DNA of 64,000 nucleotides from JAAYZM01 sp964510785 (GTDB lineage Bacteria; Actinomycetota; Actinomycetes; Actinomycetales; Cellulomonadaceae), in the NCBI GenBank assembly GCA_964510785.1, contig CAZECM010000006.1, forward strand, positions 17,616-81,615. The letters run 5' to 3'. The notes under the pieces are model-generated. The model saw nothing but the letters and a program-made list of their open reading frames with translations, was not told the origin of the DNA and did not search any database. How positions within the stretch are numbered: the stretch's first letter is position 1; every line of letters begins with the position of its first letter. Shown one piece after another: positions 26,647-34,861 of the stretch. Made by a program: the position numbers and the translations under genes.

Positions 26647-29031
26647 CTAGCGCGCGACCTTCACCTTGAGGGTCTTGGCCTTCGCCTTCCCGTAGCTGGC
26701 GTTGCCCGCGTACGTGACGGTGACCTTCCACGTGCCCTTGGCGAGCTTCGGGAGCGTGATGTTCCGCTTGCCCTTCGAGAGCGTGGTGCGCACGGTCTTG
26801 CTCGACTTGCCCTTCGTGAGCTTGATCGTCACCTTGCCGGTCGCCTTGGTCAGCCCGCTCGCGCTCGACACCGTGACGGTGGCCTTGCCCTTCTTCGAGC
26901 TCGTGGGCTTCTTCGTGACCTTGAGCGCGACCTTCTTGACGGCGCCCTTGGTGACCTTGAAGCTCTTGGCCCCGTTCGAGGCCTTGAGCTCGGCGTTGCC
27001 GACGTAGCTCGCCTTGAGCTGGTACGTCTTGACCTTGAGCGTCTTGGGCAGCGCGAACGTCGCCTTGCCACCCACCACGTTCTTGGTCTGGGACTTGCCC
27101 GCGCCGGTGAGCGTGACCTTGCCCGTCACGGCCTTGCCGGCCGCGTTCTTCACCGTGACCGTCGCCTTGGCCGTCTTGCCGTACTTGCTGGTCGAGACGG
27201 CGATGCTCGTCGTCGACGCCGCGGGGGTCGCGTCCGGCCCGGTGGGCGTGGTCGGGGCGGCGGGGATGGTGAACGTCACCGCTCCCGAGGTCGCCGCCCG
27301 GTAGTCCGAGCCGACCGCCGGCGTGAACACCCCGTAGGCGGAGTGCCCACCGGAGGCGAGACCCGTCACGGTGCGCTCTGCCTTGCCGTCCTCGACCGTG
27401 GCCGAACCGAGCGACGCGTGGGTCGACGAGAAGAACTCGACGGTCCCTTCGGCGTCCGCGGCGAGCCCGCCGTACCAGGCGACCTGAGCGGACAGCGTGA
27501 CGCCGCCGTCCGCCACGACAGAGCTCGCCGAGAGCGAGGTCTGAGCCGGTGCGCCCGGCAGGTCGCCGAAGAACACGCCGAGCCGGCGGACGGCCTCGGT
27601 GGCGAACGCGACCGCGTTGACGTGGCCGTTCCCGCCCTCCTGCTGGTTGCCGCGGAGCCCGATGGTGTACCACCACTCGGTCATGTACTCGCGGTACGTG
27701 ACCGCGCTCGTCTCCTCGTTCACGTTGCGCTGGATCCACTGCCGGGCCACGGGAGCCGGCTGGTCGCCGTCGACCCGGTCCTTGTCGTACTCGATGACGA
27801 ACGGCACCTGGAGCTTGCGCGCCGTCTGCAGCTCCTGCGCGGTGTCACCACCCGGGTAGTACGTGACCTTGTTGCTGGCACTCGGCGACGCGGGGTCGTA
27901 CTGCGTCACGAGGTTCGGCAGGTAGGTGTTGACGAGCTCGCCGTAGAGGTGCGCGGGGCGGTTCACGCCACCGCCCGCGACAGCGTGATCACGGATGTGG
28001 AGGTAGTTGCTCCCCGCGTTGCCCGTCGAGTCGAGCGAGAGGTCCAGGTTGTAGACCGTCGTCACGCCGTTCTTCTTCGCGTAGTCGTTGACCGACTTGT
28101 AGACGGCGCGCGTGTTGTGGCACCACGTGCCACCGAAGAGGATGACGTAGTCGCCCTCGCTCTGCAGGATGTGCTCGAGCTCGGGGTACGTCACCGACTG
28201 GATGCGCCAGCCGCCCTCGGCGTCGGCGTCGTCGAGGATCGCACCGCCGTGCGTCTCGGCGACCGGGTACGACGCCGAGTGCCGCCGGTTCACCTCGCCC
28301 TTGAAGAAGTCGAACTGGCTGCGGGTGTCAAGGTCCGCCACCTGCTGGCCGCCGACCTCGGTGGACACGGCGTCGAACACGTCGGCGACGAGCTCCTGGT
28401 AGGCGTCCGCCGCGCCGGCCTCGGCGAGCTCCGCGGCGGTGTGCGTGATGTCGAGGGCCGCGATGATCCGGTCCGCCTCCTCGCCGATCACGCGGTCCTT
28501 GTCGTAGATGAACAGGTACGGGTCCTGCGCCTCGTCGCCCTGGTCGAACTGCGGCGTCGTGTCGACGTTGAGGTAGCTGTTGACGAGACGCGTCCACAGC
28601 GCGGCGTACTGCGCTCGGCCCGTCGAGGCGATGGGCAGCGCGCTCGGGTCACGCACGTCGGCGAGGCCGCCGTCGAGCTTCGGGTTGAACGTGTAGACGG
28701 CGTCGACCCCGTAGGCCTTCGCGACCTCGTCGATCAGGCCGATCGTGGCGTTCGTGTTCTCGTCGTCCGGGCCCCCGATGTGGAAGGCGAACGTGCCCTC
28801 CTGCTTGAGCAACCACTCGAAGCGCTCGAAGGTCACCGTCTCGAAGACGTGACCCGAGCCCAGCGCGTCGTACGTCGCGCCGAGGTAGTCCACGGTGTCG
28901 ATGGCCGCAGGCGGTACGGGCTCGACGGCCGTGGCAGCGGTGGTCGCCGCGGCGCCGATGAGGGACGTCGCCAGCAGGGTGGTGACCGCGCCGATGGCGG
29001 TCGCCCTGCGTGGCCGATGGAGTGCAGTCAT
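26647..29031 (-). CDS. Secreted protein with two thioredoxin-like repeats and C-terminal Ig-like domains
   Basis: 794 residues with a signal peptide (about 1-36, basic then TLLATSLIGAAATTAATA). Residues ~45-230 and ~240-490 appear to be homologous thioredoxin-like units: FEWLLKQEGTFAFHIGGPDDENT against LEHILQSEGDYVILFGGTWCHNT; each is followed by a VY(T/N)F/L strand, a RD motif and a VNSYL/VNTYL helix. Only the second keeps a WCxN-type cysteine. Residues ~500-794 are Ig-like domains (YGKTAKATVTVKNAAGKAVT, then two Lys-rich repeats), ending without a sortase motif. Probably cell-surface or extracellular; no enzyme activity can be assigned. Confidence 0.7.
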   Translation of the reverse strand: MTALHRPRRATAIGAVTTLLATSLIGAAATTAATAVEPVPPAAIDTVDYLGATYDALGSGHVFETVTFERFEWLLKQEGTFAFHIGGPDDENTNATIGLIDEVAKAYGVDAVYTFNPKLDGGLADVRDPSALPIASTGRAQYAALWTRLVNSYLNVDTTPQFDQGDEAQDPYLFIYDKDRVIGEEADRIIAALDITHTAAELAEAGAADAYQELVADVFDAVSTEVGGQQVADLDTRSQFDFFKGEVNRRHSASYPVAETHGGAILDDADAEGGWRIQSVTYPELEHILQSEGDYVILFGGTWCHNTRAVYKSVNDYAKKNGVTTVYNLDLSLDSTGNAGSNYLHIRDHAVAGGGVNRPAHLYGELVNTYLPNLVTQYDPASPSASNKVTYYPGGDTAQELQTARKLQVPFVIEYDKDRVDGDQPAPVARQWIQRNVNEETSAVTYREYMTEWWYTIGLRGNQQEGGNGHVNAVAFATEAVRRLGVFFGDLPGAPAQTSLSASSVVADGGVTLSAQVAWYGGLAADAEGTVEFFSSTHASLGSATVEDGKAERTVTGLASGGHSAYGVFTPAVGSDYRAATSGAVTFTIPAAPTTPTGPDATPAASTTSIAVSTSKYGKTAKATVTVKNAAGKAVTGKVTLTGAGKSQTKNVVGGKATFALPKTLKVKTYQLKASYVGNAELKASNGAKSFKVTKGAVKKVALKVTKKPTSSKKGKATVTVSSASGLTKATGKVTIKLTKGKSSKTVRTTLSKGKRNITLPKLAKGTWKVTVTYAGNASYGKAKAKTLKVKVAR

Positions 29032-29176
29032 AGGATCTTCCTTGTCAGGTCACTGGTCTGGTGGAACTAGGTCAGGTGTCTTGTCGTGCGGATCTTCGTG
29101 TCTGCGCAGGGTGGGTAGGCGGCCGCACCGCCTACCCACTCCCTGCGGGGTGTCCTCCGTTCGTCCGGGTCCCGTG

Positions 29177-30220
29177 TCAGTCCTGGGTCGCTGTGGCTGT
29201 GGCGGTCTCGCCGCGACGGCGGGAGCGCAGCACGGAGAAGAGCACCGCCCCACCGGCGACCACCCCGAGGCCGAGCAGGATGATCCCGCCGCCGTTCGCC
29301 GCCGACCCCGAGCCGGCGGCCGCCGCGACGACGACCTTCTGCTCCGCGACCTCGACGCCGTCGTAGAGCACGACGAGCGTGTGCTCGCCCGGCGGCACCG
29401 AGGCCGGGATCACGGTCTGCACGGTGAACTGACCGCTCGCGTCCGTCGAGACGGTGGCGAGCAGCTTGGGCACGGAACGGATCTCGACGTCGAAGCCGCT
29501 CGTCCCGGGCGCGAACCCGGAGCCGGTCAGCGTGATCCGGCCGGTGGGCTCGAGCGTGCCGTCGACCACCACCGAGCCACGCACGTGCGTGGGGTCGGTG
29601 CCCTCCGGTGCCGGGTCGGCCTCGGGGCCGGGCTCCGGCTCCGCACCCTCGGCGAGGATCTCGGTGCCGTCGTCCGACGGCTCCTCGTCCCCCGCTTCCG
29701 GTGACTCGTCGGTGCCCGCGTCCGGCGTGGGCGTGCTGGGCGCGGGAGTCGTCCCGCCCTGGCCCGGGCCCGGGCTCGGCACCGGCGTCGGCTTGCTGGA
29801 CGGCTTGTCGCTCGGCTTGGGCGTGGGCTTGGCGGTGGGCTTGTCGCTCGGCTTCGGGGTGGGCTTGGCGGTGGGCTTGTCGCTCGGCTTGGGCGTGGGC
29901 TTCGCGGTGGGCTTGTCGCTCGGCTTGGGCGTCGGGCTCGGCGTCGGCGTGGGCTTCGGCTTGGGCTGCTCGTCCTTGTAGCTGTGCGGACCGCCTCCGA
30001 CCACGGTGCCGTTGCGATTCGGGTAGATCGGGTTGCCGTCGCTGTCGAACTCGCAGCCGGGAATCCACTCGCACGAGTCGTCGTCGACGCACGGCAGGTC
30101 GTCGCCGCCGTCGATCCACCCGGAGGCAGCGAGCGCGGACAACCCTCCGGACAGGGGCAGGGCGACGGCGAACGCCGCGGTGGCGAGGACGGTCAGGGCC
30201 GTCCGGGTACGGGATCTCAT
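29177..30220 (-). CDS. Cell-surface protein with KPSDKPTAKPTP repeats and C-terminal membrane anchor
   Basis: 347 residues. Signal peptide at 1-32 (TALTVLATAAFAVALPLSGG). A short Cys-containing segment follows (LPCVDDDSCEWIPGC). Residues ~80-145 are four units of a 12-residue repeat, KPSDKPTAKPTP, the last slightly diverged. Then an acidic Pro/Glu linker and an Ig-like/IPT module (ITLTGSGFAPGTSGFDVEI). The C-terminus has a membrane segment (GGIILLGLGVVAGGAVLFSVL) and RSRRR stop-transfer but no LPxTG, so anchoring is by the membrane rather than sortase. 45 nt downstream of the symporter gene; possibly cotranscribed. Confidence 0.75.
   Translation of the reverse strand: MRSRTRTALTVLATAAFAVALPLSGGLSALAASGWIDGGDDLPCVDDDSCEWIPGCEFDSDGNPIYPNRNGTVVGGGPHSYKDEQPKPKPTPTPSPTPKPSDKPTAKPTPKPSDKPTAKPTPKPSDKPTAKPTPKPSDKPSSKPTPVPSPGPGQGGTTPAPSTPTPDAGTDESPEAGDEEPSDDGTEILAEGAEPEPGPEADPAPEGTDPTHVRGSVVVDGTLEPTGRITLTGSGFAPGTSGFDVEIRSVPKLLATVSTDASGQFTVQTVIPASVPPGEHTLVVLYDGVEVAEQKVVVAAAAGSGSAANGGGIILLGLGVVAGGAVLFSVLRSRRRGETATATATQD
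29781..29935. repeat. 36-bp in-frame tandem repeat (about four units)
   Basis: Four successive copies of a 36-nt unit encode the Lys/Pro/Ser/Thr repeat of the surface protein. Units are nearly identical in DNA, differing by single bases, so copy number is likely to vary between strains. Confidence 0.75.
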
Positions 30221-30265
30221 GGGTGTTCTCTCCTTGGGTGCTTGCTGGGTCGGGTGCTTGCGGTG

Positions 30266-31681
30266 TCAGGCGGTCGCAGCGGGTACGCGGTCGGGCTGTG
30301 CGCCGTCGTCGGCCAAGATCTCGTCGTCGGCGAACGCCTCGCCGTCGGCCTCGGCAGGCTCGAGGTAGTCCTTCGTGCCCTCGAAGATCGCGTCGTCGAG
30401 CCGGCCGTCGCGGCGCGCGACGATCGTCGTGGCCGTCGCTGCGGCGGTGACGTTGGAGAGCGTGCGGGCCATGTCGGCGATCGTGGAGATCGGCAGGGTG
30501 ATCGCGAGGAGCTCGTAGGGCAGCCCGACGGCGACGAGCACGGTGGCCGTCGTGATCGTCGCGGTGCCCGGCACGCCGGCGGTGCCGAGCGAGACGAGCA
30601 TGCTGACGATGCCGAGCACGAGGTAGTCCTGCAGGCCGTAGTCGATGCCGAAGGCGTGCACGCCGAACACCGCGACGAGCACGGGCCAGATCCCCGCGCA
30701 GCCCGGCATGCCGATCGTGGTGCCGAGCGGAGCGGTGAAGCCTGCGATGTCCGCCGGGACGCCCACCTTGCGGGTGAGCACGCTCGTGGTGACCGGCAGG
30801 GTGCCCACGCTGCTCTGCGTCGTGAAGGCCGTGACCTGCGCGGGCGCGATGTGGCGGAAGAACCGCAGCGGGCTGACCCCGCCCCACACGCGCAGCAGGA
30901 CGCCGTTGACGACGTACGTGCTGATCAGGCACGCGAGGTAGGTCAGGCCGAGCAGCGCGAGGAGCGACCACACCTGCTCCTGGCGCCCCACCGCCTTCGA
31001 CGTGGCCACGGTGGTCAGCGCGACGACGGCGTACGGCGTCAGCCGGATGATGAAGGACACCGCCCGGTACATGATCGCCTTGCCGGCCTCGACCCCCGCG
31101 GCGAACGGGCGCACCTTCTCCGGGTCCTTCGCCGCGACCGTCGCGTAGGACACGGCGATGAGCAGCGTGAACAGGATGATCGGGATGATGTTGTTCTCCG
31201 CGATGTCACCCACGACGTTCGACGGGAAGAGCCCGACGACGACGTCCGTGAACGGTCGCACGATGTTCTCGATCTGCGGCGTCTCGACGTCGTCGGGGCT
31301 GAACGGCGCCCCCGCGCCGATCCGGAACTGCAGGGCGAGGCCGAGCGCGAGGACGACGGCGACGAGGTTCGTCAGGAGCAACCAGCCCGCCGAGCTGAGC
31401 CCGATGGTCCGCAGCCGCTGGACGTTGCCGAGCGTCGTGGCCGCCGACAGCAGCGAGACGATGATGAGCGGCGCCACGATCGCGATCAGCACGTTGATGT
31501 AGATCTCGCCGACCGGCTCGACGTACGACACGTGGTCCTGGAACACCAGGCCGAGCGCGACCCCCACGGGGAGGGCGAGCAGCGTGCGGACGGTGAAGCT
31601 GACACGGCGCTTCGCGAGCACCCAGAAGCCCGCGAAGACGACGGCGGTCGCCACGAGTGCGGCCCAGTTGAGCCAGTCCAT
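30266..31681 (-). CDS. DAACS-family symporter, TcyP-like (probable L-cystine importer)
   Basis: 471 residues with eight or more hydrophobic segments and the dicarboxylate/amino-acid:cation symporter signatures: IVAPLIIVSLLSA, TTQSSVGTLPVTTSV (serine-rich re-entrant loop) and the ATITTATVLVAVGLP region. The N-terminus VLAKRRVSFTVRTLLALPVG resembles TcyP rather than GltP or DctA, and the length fits. Its position after metY and metX on the same strand supports cystine or another sulfur amino acid as substrate. The C-terminal ~55 residues are an acidic cytoplasmic tail. Substrate is inferred. Confidence 0.8.
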   Translation of the reverse strand: MDWLNWAALVATAVVFAGFWVLAKRRVSFTVRTLLALPVGVALGLVFQDHVSYVEPVGEIYINVLIAIVAPLIIVSLLSAATTLGNVQRLRTIGLSSAGWLLLTNLVAVVLALGLALQFRIGAGAPFSPDDVETPQIENIVRPFTDVVVGLFPSNVVGDIAENNIIPIILFTLLIAVSYATVAAKDPEKVRPFAAGVEAGKAIMYRAVSFIIRLTPYAVVALTTVATSKAVGRQEQVWSLLALLGLTYLACLISTYVVNGVLLRVWGGVSPLRFFRHIAPAQVTAFTTQSSVGTLPVTTSVLTRKVGVPADIAGFTAPLGTTIGMPGCAGIWPVLVAVFGVHAFGIDYGLQDYLVLGIVSMLVSLGTAGVPGTATITTATVLVAVGLPYELLAITLPISTIADMARTLSNVTAAATATTIVARRDGRLDDAIFEGTKDYLEPAEADGEAFADDEILADDGAQPDRVPAATA

Positions 31682-31775
31682 TGATTGCTCCCAGACAGTG
31701 GTGGACGCAGGCTCGGTGGGAGCCCGCGCGAACGGGTGGTGAAGGGGTGGGTCGCTGCGAAGGTGCAGGAACCCG

Positions 31776-31798
31776 CGGCCCCGACGAGAGCGGGGCCG
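31776..31798 (-). terminator. Hairpin between metX and the symporter gene
   Basis: CGGCCCCG (31776-31783) and CGGGGCCG (31791-31798) form a perfect 8-bp stem with a 7-nt loop, about 140 nt past the metX stop codon. It may partly terminate metX transcripts or separate symporter expression from the met genes. Confidence 0.5.
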
Positions 31799-31936
31799 GT
31801 CCGGCTAGGGGTGGTGCGCTGAGATCAGCGGTGAGGCTGAGTGGTCAGCGACAACACGGACAGCGCTCAGCGCTGATCCCGGCCGGCACACGGAGGGTGT
31901 GACATCGCGGAGCTGTGCCGCGGGGACGGGTGGTCA

Positions 31937-33097
31937 TCAGCGCACCCGCTCGGAGAGGAACTCGGTGACGACGGGGCCCAGCTGGTCGTCCTCGATGAGG
32001 AAGCCGTCGTGCCCGAAGTCGGAGTGGATGAGTCGCACGGCCCCGGCCCCGGAGATGCCGGCGGCGATGCGCTCGGACTGCTCGACGGGGAAGAGCCGGT
32101 CGGAGTCGACGGCCACGACGAGCGCGTCGGCCGTGATGGTCGCGAGCGCGGCCTCGACGCCGCCCCGGTCGCGCCCCAGGTCGTGCGTGAGCATCGACTC
32201 GGTCAGCACGAGGTAGGTGTTCGCGTCGAAGCGGCGCACGAGCTTGTCGCCGTGGTGGTCGAGGTAGGACTGCACGGCGAACCGGCCACCGTCCATCGGG
32301 TCCTCGCCGTGCTGCGGGATGCGGCCGAAGCGCTCGCCGAGCTCGTGGGCGCTGCGATAGGTCGTGTGGGCGATCTGCCGGGCGATCGCGAGCCCGCGGT
32401 GCGGCCCCTCGCCGTCGGGCAGTCCGTAGTAGTCGCCGCCGTGGAAGCCGGCGTCGGCCCGGATGGCCGCGAGCTGGGGGTGCGCCCAGGCGATCTGGTC
32501 GGCGCTCGTGGCGGCAGCCGTGGCGATGGGGGCGATCGCGCGCACGCGGTCGGGTGCCGAGACGGCCCACTCGAGCACGCGGTGCCCGCCCATGGACGCG
32601 CCGATGACGAGGTTCCACGAGGTGATCCCCAGGTGGTCGCTGAGCGCGATCTCCGCCGTGACCTGGTCGCGCACCGTGACGTGCGGGAAGCGGCTGCCCC
32701 ACGGCTTGCCGTCGGGCGCCGCCGACGACGGCCCGGTGGAACCCTGGCACCCGCCCAGCACGTTCGGGGCGACCACGAAGTACTTGTCCGTGTCGATCGG
32801 CGCTCCGGGTCCCACGAGCGAGGACCACCATCCCGCCGTGCGGTGGCCGGGGCCGGCCTCGCCGTGAACGTGCGAGTCACCGGTCAGGGCGTGCAGCACG
32901 AGGATCGCGTTGTCGCCCGCGGCGTCGAGCTCGCCCCACGTCTCGTACGCGAGCCGGACGGCGGGGAGCCGCCCGCCCGCCTCGAGCTCGAGGGGACCGA
33001 GGTCCGCGAACTGCCGGTGGCCGACGCCGTCCCCCTCGTCCCATGCCGCCGACGACGGCGCGGGGAAGGCCGCGCTCGCCTCCGGTCGCACGCCCAT
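31937..33097 (-). CDS. metX: Homoserine O-acetyltransferase
   Basis: 386 residues of the alpha/beta-hydrolase-fold MetX family: LHALTGDSHVHGEAGPGH, APNVLGGCQGSTGPSS, the nucleophile elbow GASMGGHRVLEW, and later SDRLFP and GHDGFL with the catalytic Asp and His. It transfers acetyl from acetyl-CoA to L-homoserine, making O-acetylhomoserine for MetY next door. ATG 33097 gives the usual family length. ATG 33190 is also in frame, only 7 nt after the metY stop, and would add 31 low-complexity residues. Confidence 0.92.
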   Translation of the reverse strand: MGVRPEASAAFPAPSSAAWDEGDGVGHRQFADLGPLELEAGGRLPAVRLAYETWGELDAAGDNAILVLHALTGDSHVHGEAGPGHRTAGWWSSLVGPGAPIDTDKYFVVAPNVLGGCQGSTGPSSAAPDGKPWGSRFPHVTVRDQVTAEIALSDHLGITSWNLVIGASMGGHRVLEWAVSAPDRVRAIAPIATAAATSADQIAWAHPQLAAIRADAGFHGGDYYGLPDGEGPHRGLAIARQIAHTTYRSAHELGERFGRIPQHGEDPMDGGRFAVQSYLDHHGDKLVRRFDANTYLVLTESMLTHDLGRDRGGVEAALATITADALVVAVDSDRLFPVEQSERIAAGISGAGAVRLIHSDFGHDGFLIEDDQLGPVVTEFLSERVR

Positions 33098-33197
33098 GGT
33101 CCACGAATCTACGACGCCCGGCGCGCGCGTGCCCGACACGTCCACCGAGGTGGACGTGGTGCGGGGGCGCGTGCCGGGCGTCGTCGACATCGTCGGT

Positions 33198-34408
33198 TCA
33201 GGCGCTCTTCGCGGCGCGGAAGCCGGCGTCGAGGTCGGCGAGGATGTCGTCGATGTGCTCGAGGCCCACCGAGAGGCGCACGAGGCCCGGCGTGACACCG
33301 GAGAGCGCCTGCTCCTCGGGGGTGAGCTGGCTGTGCGTGGTCGACGCCGGGTGGATCACGAGCGAACGGACGTCGCCGATGTTGGCGAGGTTCGAGTGCA
33401 GCTCGAGGGCGTCGACGAACGCCTTCCCGGCCTCCGCCCCGCCCTCGAGCTCGAACGCGAGCACGGCGCCCGCGCCCTTGGGCAGGTACTTCTGCGCCTT
33501 GGCGTACCAGGGGCTCGACGGCAGGCCGGCGTAGTGCACGGCGCCGACCTCCTCGCGCGCCTCGAGCCACTCGGCGACCCGCTGGGCGTTGGCGACGTGG
33601 CGTTCGATGCGCAGCGAGAGGGTCTCGATGCCCTGCGCGATGAGGAAGGCGTTGAACGGCGAGATCGCCGAACCCAGGTCGCGCAGGAGCTGGACGCGGG
33701 CCTTGAGGATGAACGAGAGGTTCACCGGGAAGAGCCCGCCGACGCCGAGGTCACGGGCGTAGACGAGTCCGTGGTAGCTCGCGTCCGGGGTGTTGTAGTT
33801 CGGGAAGCGCTCGGGGTGCTGGGCGAAGTCGAACGAGCCGCCGTCGACGATGACGCCGCCGATCGCGGTGCCGTGGCCGCCGAGGAACTTCGTCGCCGAG
33901 TGGACCACGATGTCGGCGCCGTGCTCGAGCGGCCGCAGCAGGTACGGCGTCGCGACGGTGTTGTCGACGACGAGCGGGAGCCCTGCCTCGTGGGCGACGG
34001 CGGCGATCGCCTCGATGTCGAGGATGTCGGACCGGGGGTTGGGGATCGTCTCGCCGAAGAACNNNNNNNNNNGCCGTAGAGGCTCGGGCTCGCGACGACG
34101 TGGTCGCCGGCCTCGGCGATGTTGAGGATCGCGAAGGTCTCCGCGGCCTGGCCGGAGGCGAGCAGCAGGGCGCCGACACCGCCCTCGAGGGAGGCGACAC
34201 GGTCCTCGACCGCCTGCTGGGTCGGGTTGCCGATGCGCGTGTAGATCGGGCCGAGGTCCTGCAGCGCGAAGCGTGCGGCGGCCGTGTCGGCGTCGGGGAA
34301 GACGAACGACGTCGTCTGATAGATCGGCAGCGCGCGGGCGCCGGTCGTGGGGTCCGGTGATTGGCCGGCGTGGATCTGTCGGGTCTCGAACGACCAGTTG
34401 TTGCTCAT
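33198..34408 (-). CDS. metY: O-acetylhomoserine sulfhydrylase, interrupted by an assembly gap
   Basis: PLP enzyme that joins O-acetylhomoserine with sulfide to give homocysteine. N-terminal part from ATG 34408 (GAGGAG 8 nt upstream): RQIHAGQSPDPTTGARALPIYQTTSF to VASPSLYG. After the ten N it resumes with FFGETIPNP, and HSATKFLGGHG holds the PLP lysine. The two halves are in different frames across the N run. In the family, roughly 35-40 residues lie between these two motifs, so the ten N stand for about 110-120 missing bases and the frame change is an assembly artefact. The gene is probably intact in the organism. Confidence 0.9.
34063..34072. other. Assembly gap (ten N) inside metY
   Basis: Ten consecutive N. 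The flanking coding sequence shows that more sequence is missing than the ten bases indicate. Confidence 0.98.
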
Positions 34409-34520
34409 CGGGGTTCTCCTCGGTCTGGGTGCGGCGGGAGCCGGTGCGCTTCACCGACCTGCTGCGGGGTCTGGGGGTGGGTGCGCACGGTTCGTCGTGC
34501 CGGGCTGGGCCGAGGTGGCT

Positions 34521-34547
34521 CCTCGGGGGTCTGAGACCCGCCCGAGG
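34521..34547 (-). promoter_or_regulatory. Leader hairpin upstream of metY (possible attenuator)
   Basis: On the minus strand CCTCGG-GC-GGGTC, loop TCA, GACCC-CCGAGG: an 11-bp stem with a 2-nt bulge. It lies between the eight-codon leader ORF (34569-34595) and the metY start, the place expected for an attenuation structure. Confidence 0.45.
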
Positions 34548-34568
34548 GCATCGCCGAGCGTGCGCTGG

Positions 34569-34595
34569 TCAGCGACACATTCGGCGGAGGAACAT
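34569..34595 (-). CDS. Candidate leader peptide MFLRRMCR upstream of metY
   Basis: ATG TTC CTC CGC CGA ATG TGT CGC TGA on the minus strand. A promoter-like TAGCGT ends 7 nt before the ATG, so translation would be leaderless. The peptide contains Met and Cys, the products of the pathway it precedes, then a hairpin and metY follow. The role as a cysteine- or methionine-sensing leader is inference. Confidence 0.4.
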   Translation of the reverse strand: MFLRRMCR

Positions 34596-34602
34596 GGCTA
34601 GG

Positions 34603-34631
34603 ACGCTAGGCGGGCCGCTCGCCACGGCCAA
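34603..34631 (-). promoter_or_regulatory. Probable metY operon promoter
   Basis: TTGGCC at 34631-34626, a 17-nt spacer, and TAGCGT at 34608-34603 (read on the minus strand). The spacing and the TANNNT -10 fit an actinobacterial housekeeping promoter whose transcript would begin at or near the leader-peptide ATG. Confidence 0.5.
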
Positions 34632-34762
34632 CTTGCGGTCCAGATCGTGAGATGCCGTCTCAAAGTGCGCGGGGATCCGGGGCTGACCGCGACTTCTACG
34701 GACATTCCGTCCGGGGCTCAAGGCTGTGACTCGTGGTACCGAAGTGATTGTTGTGACTGGTG

Positions 34763-34791
34763 TTCACTTCTGGGGAATGGGCCGGTAGCGT
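34763..34791 (+). promoter_or_regulatory. Probable promoter of the NlpC/P60 gene
   Basis: TTCACT (34763-34768), 17-nt spacer, TAGCGT (34786-34791), 70 nt before the start codon. The 34409-34861 stretch between the divergent metY and NlpC/P60 genes otherwise holds only the metY leader elements. Confidence 0.4.
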
Positions 34792-34861
34792 TCTGGAGCC
34801 GGCCCGCCTCGGTGCGACCGGCACTTCGTACTGGGAATCTCGACGGTGGAAGGGCGAGCGT

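Noticed and set aside
29781..29935. Regular direct repeats that could suggest a CRISPR array
   Set aside because: They are in frame, lack variable spacers and encode a Lys/Pro stalk.
30266..31681. C4-dicarboxylate or glutamate carrier (DctA/GltP)
   Set aside because: N-terminal sequence and sulfur-gene context fit the TcyP branch better, though transport specificity is unproven.
33198..34408. metY as a frameshifted pseudogene
   Set aside because: The frame change coincides exactly with the N run and sequence on both sides is intact.
31682..34660. SAM-type riboswitch in the metY-metX-symporter operon
   Set aside because: I looked for a SAM-I or SAM-IV-like core and found none; only simple hairpins and the leader ORF are present.
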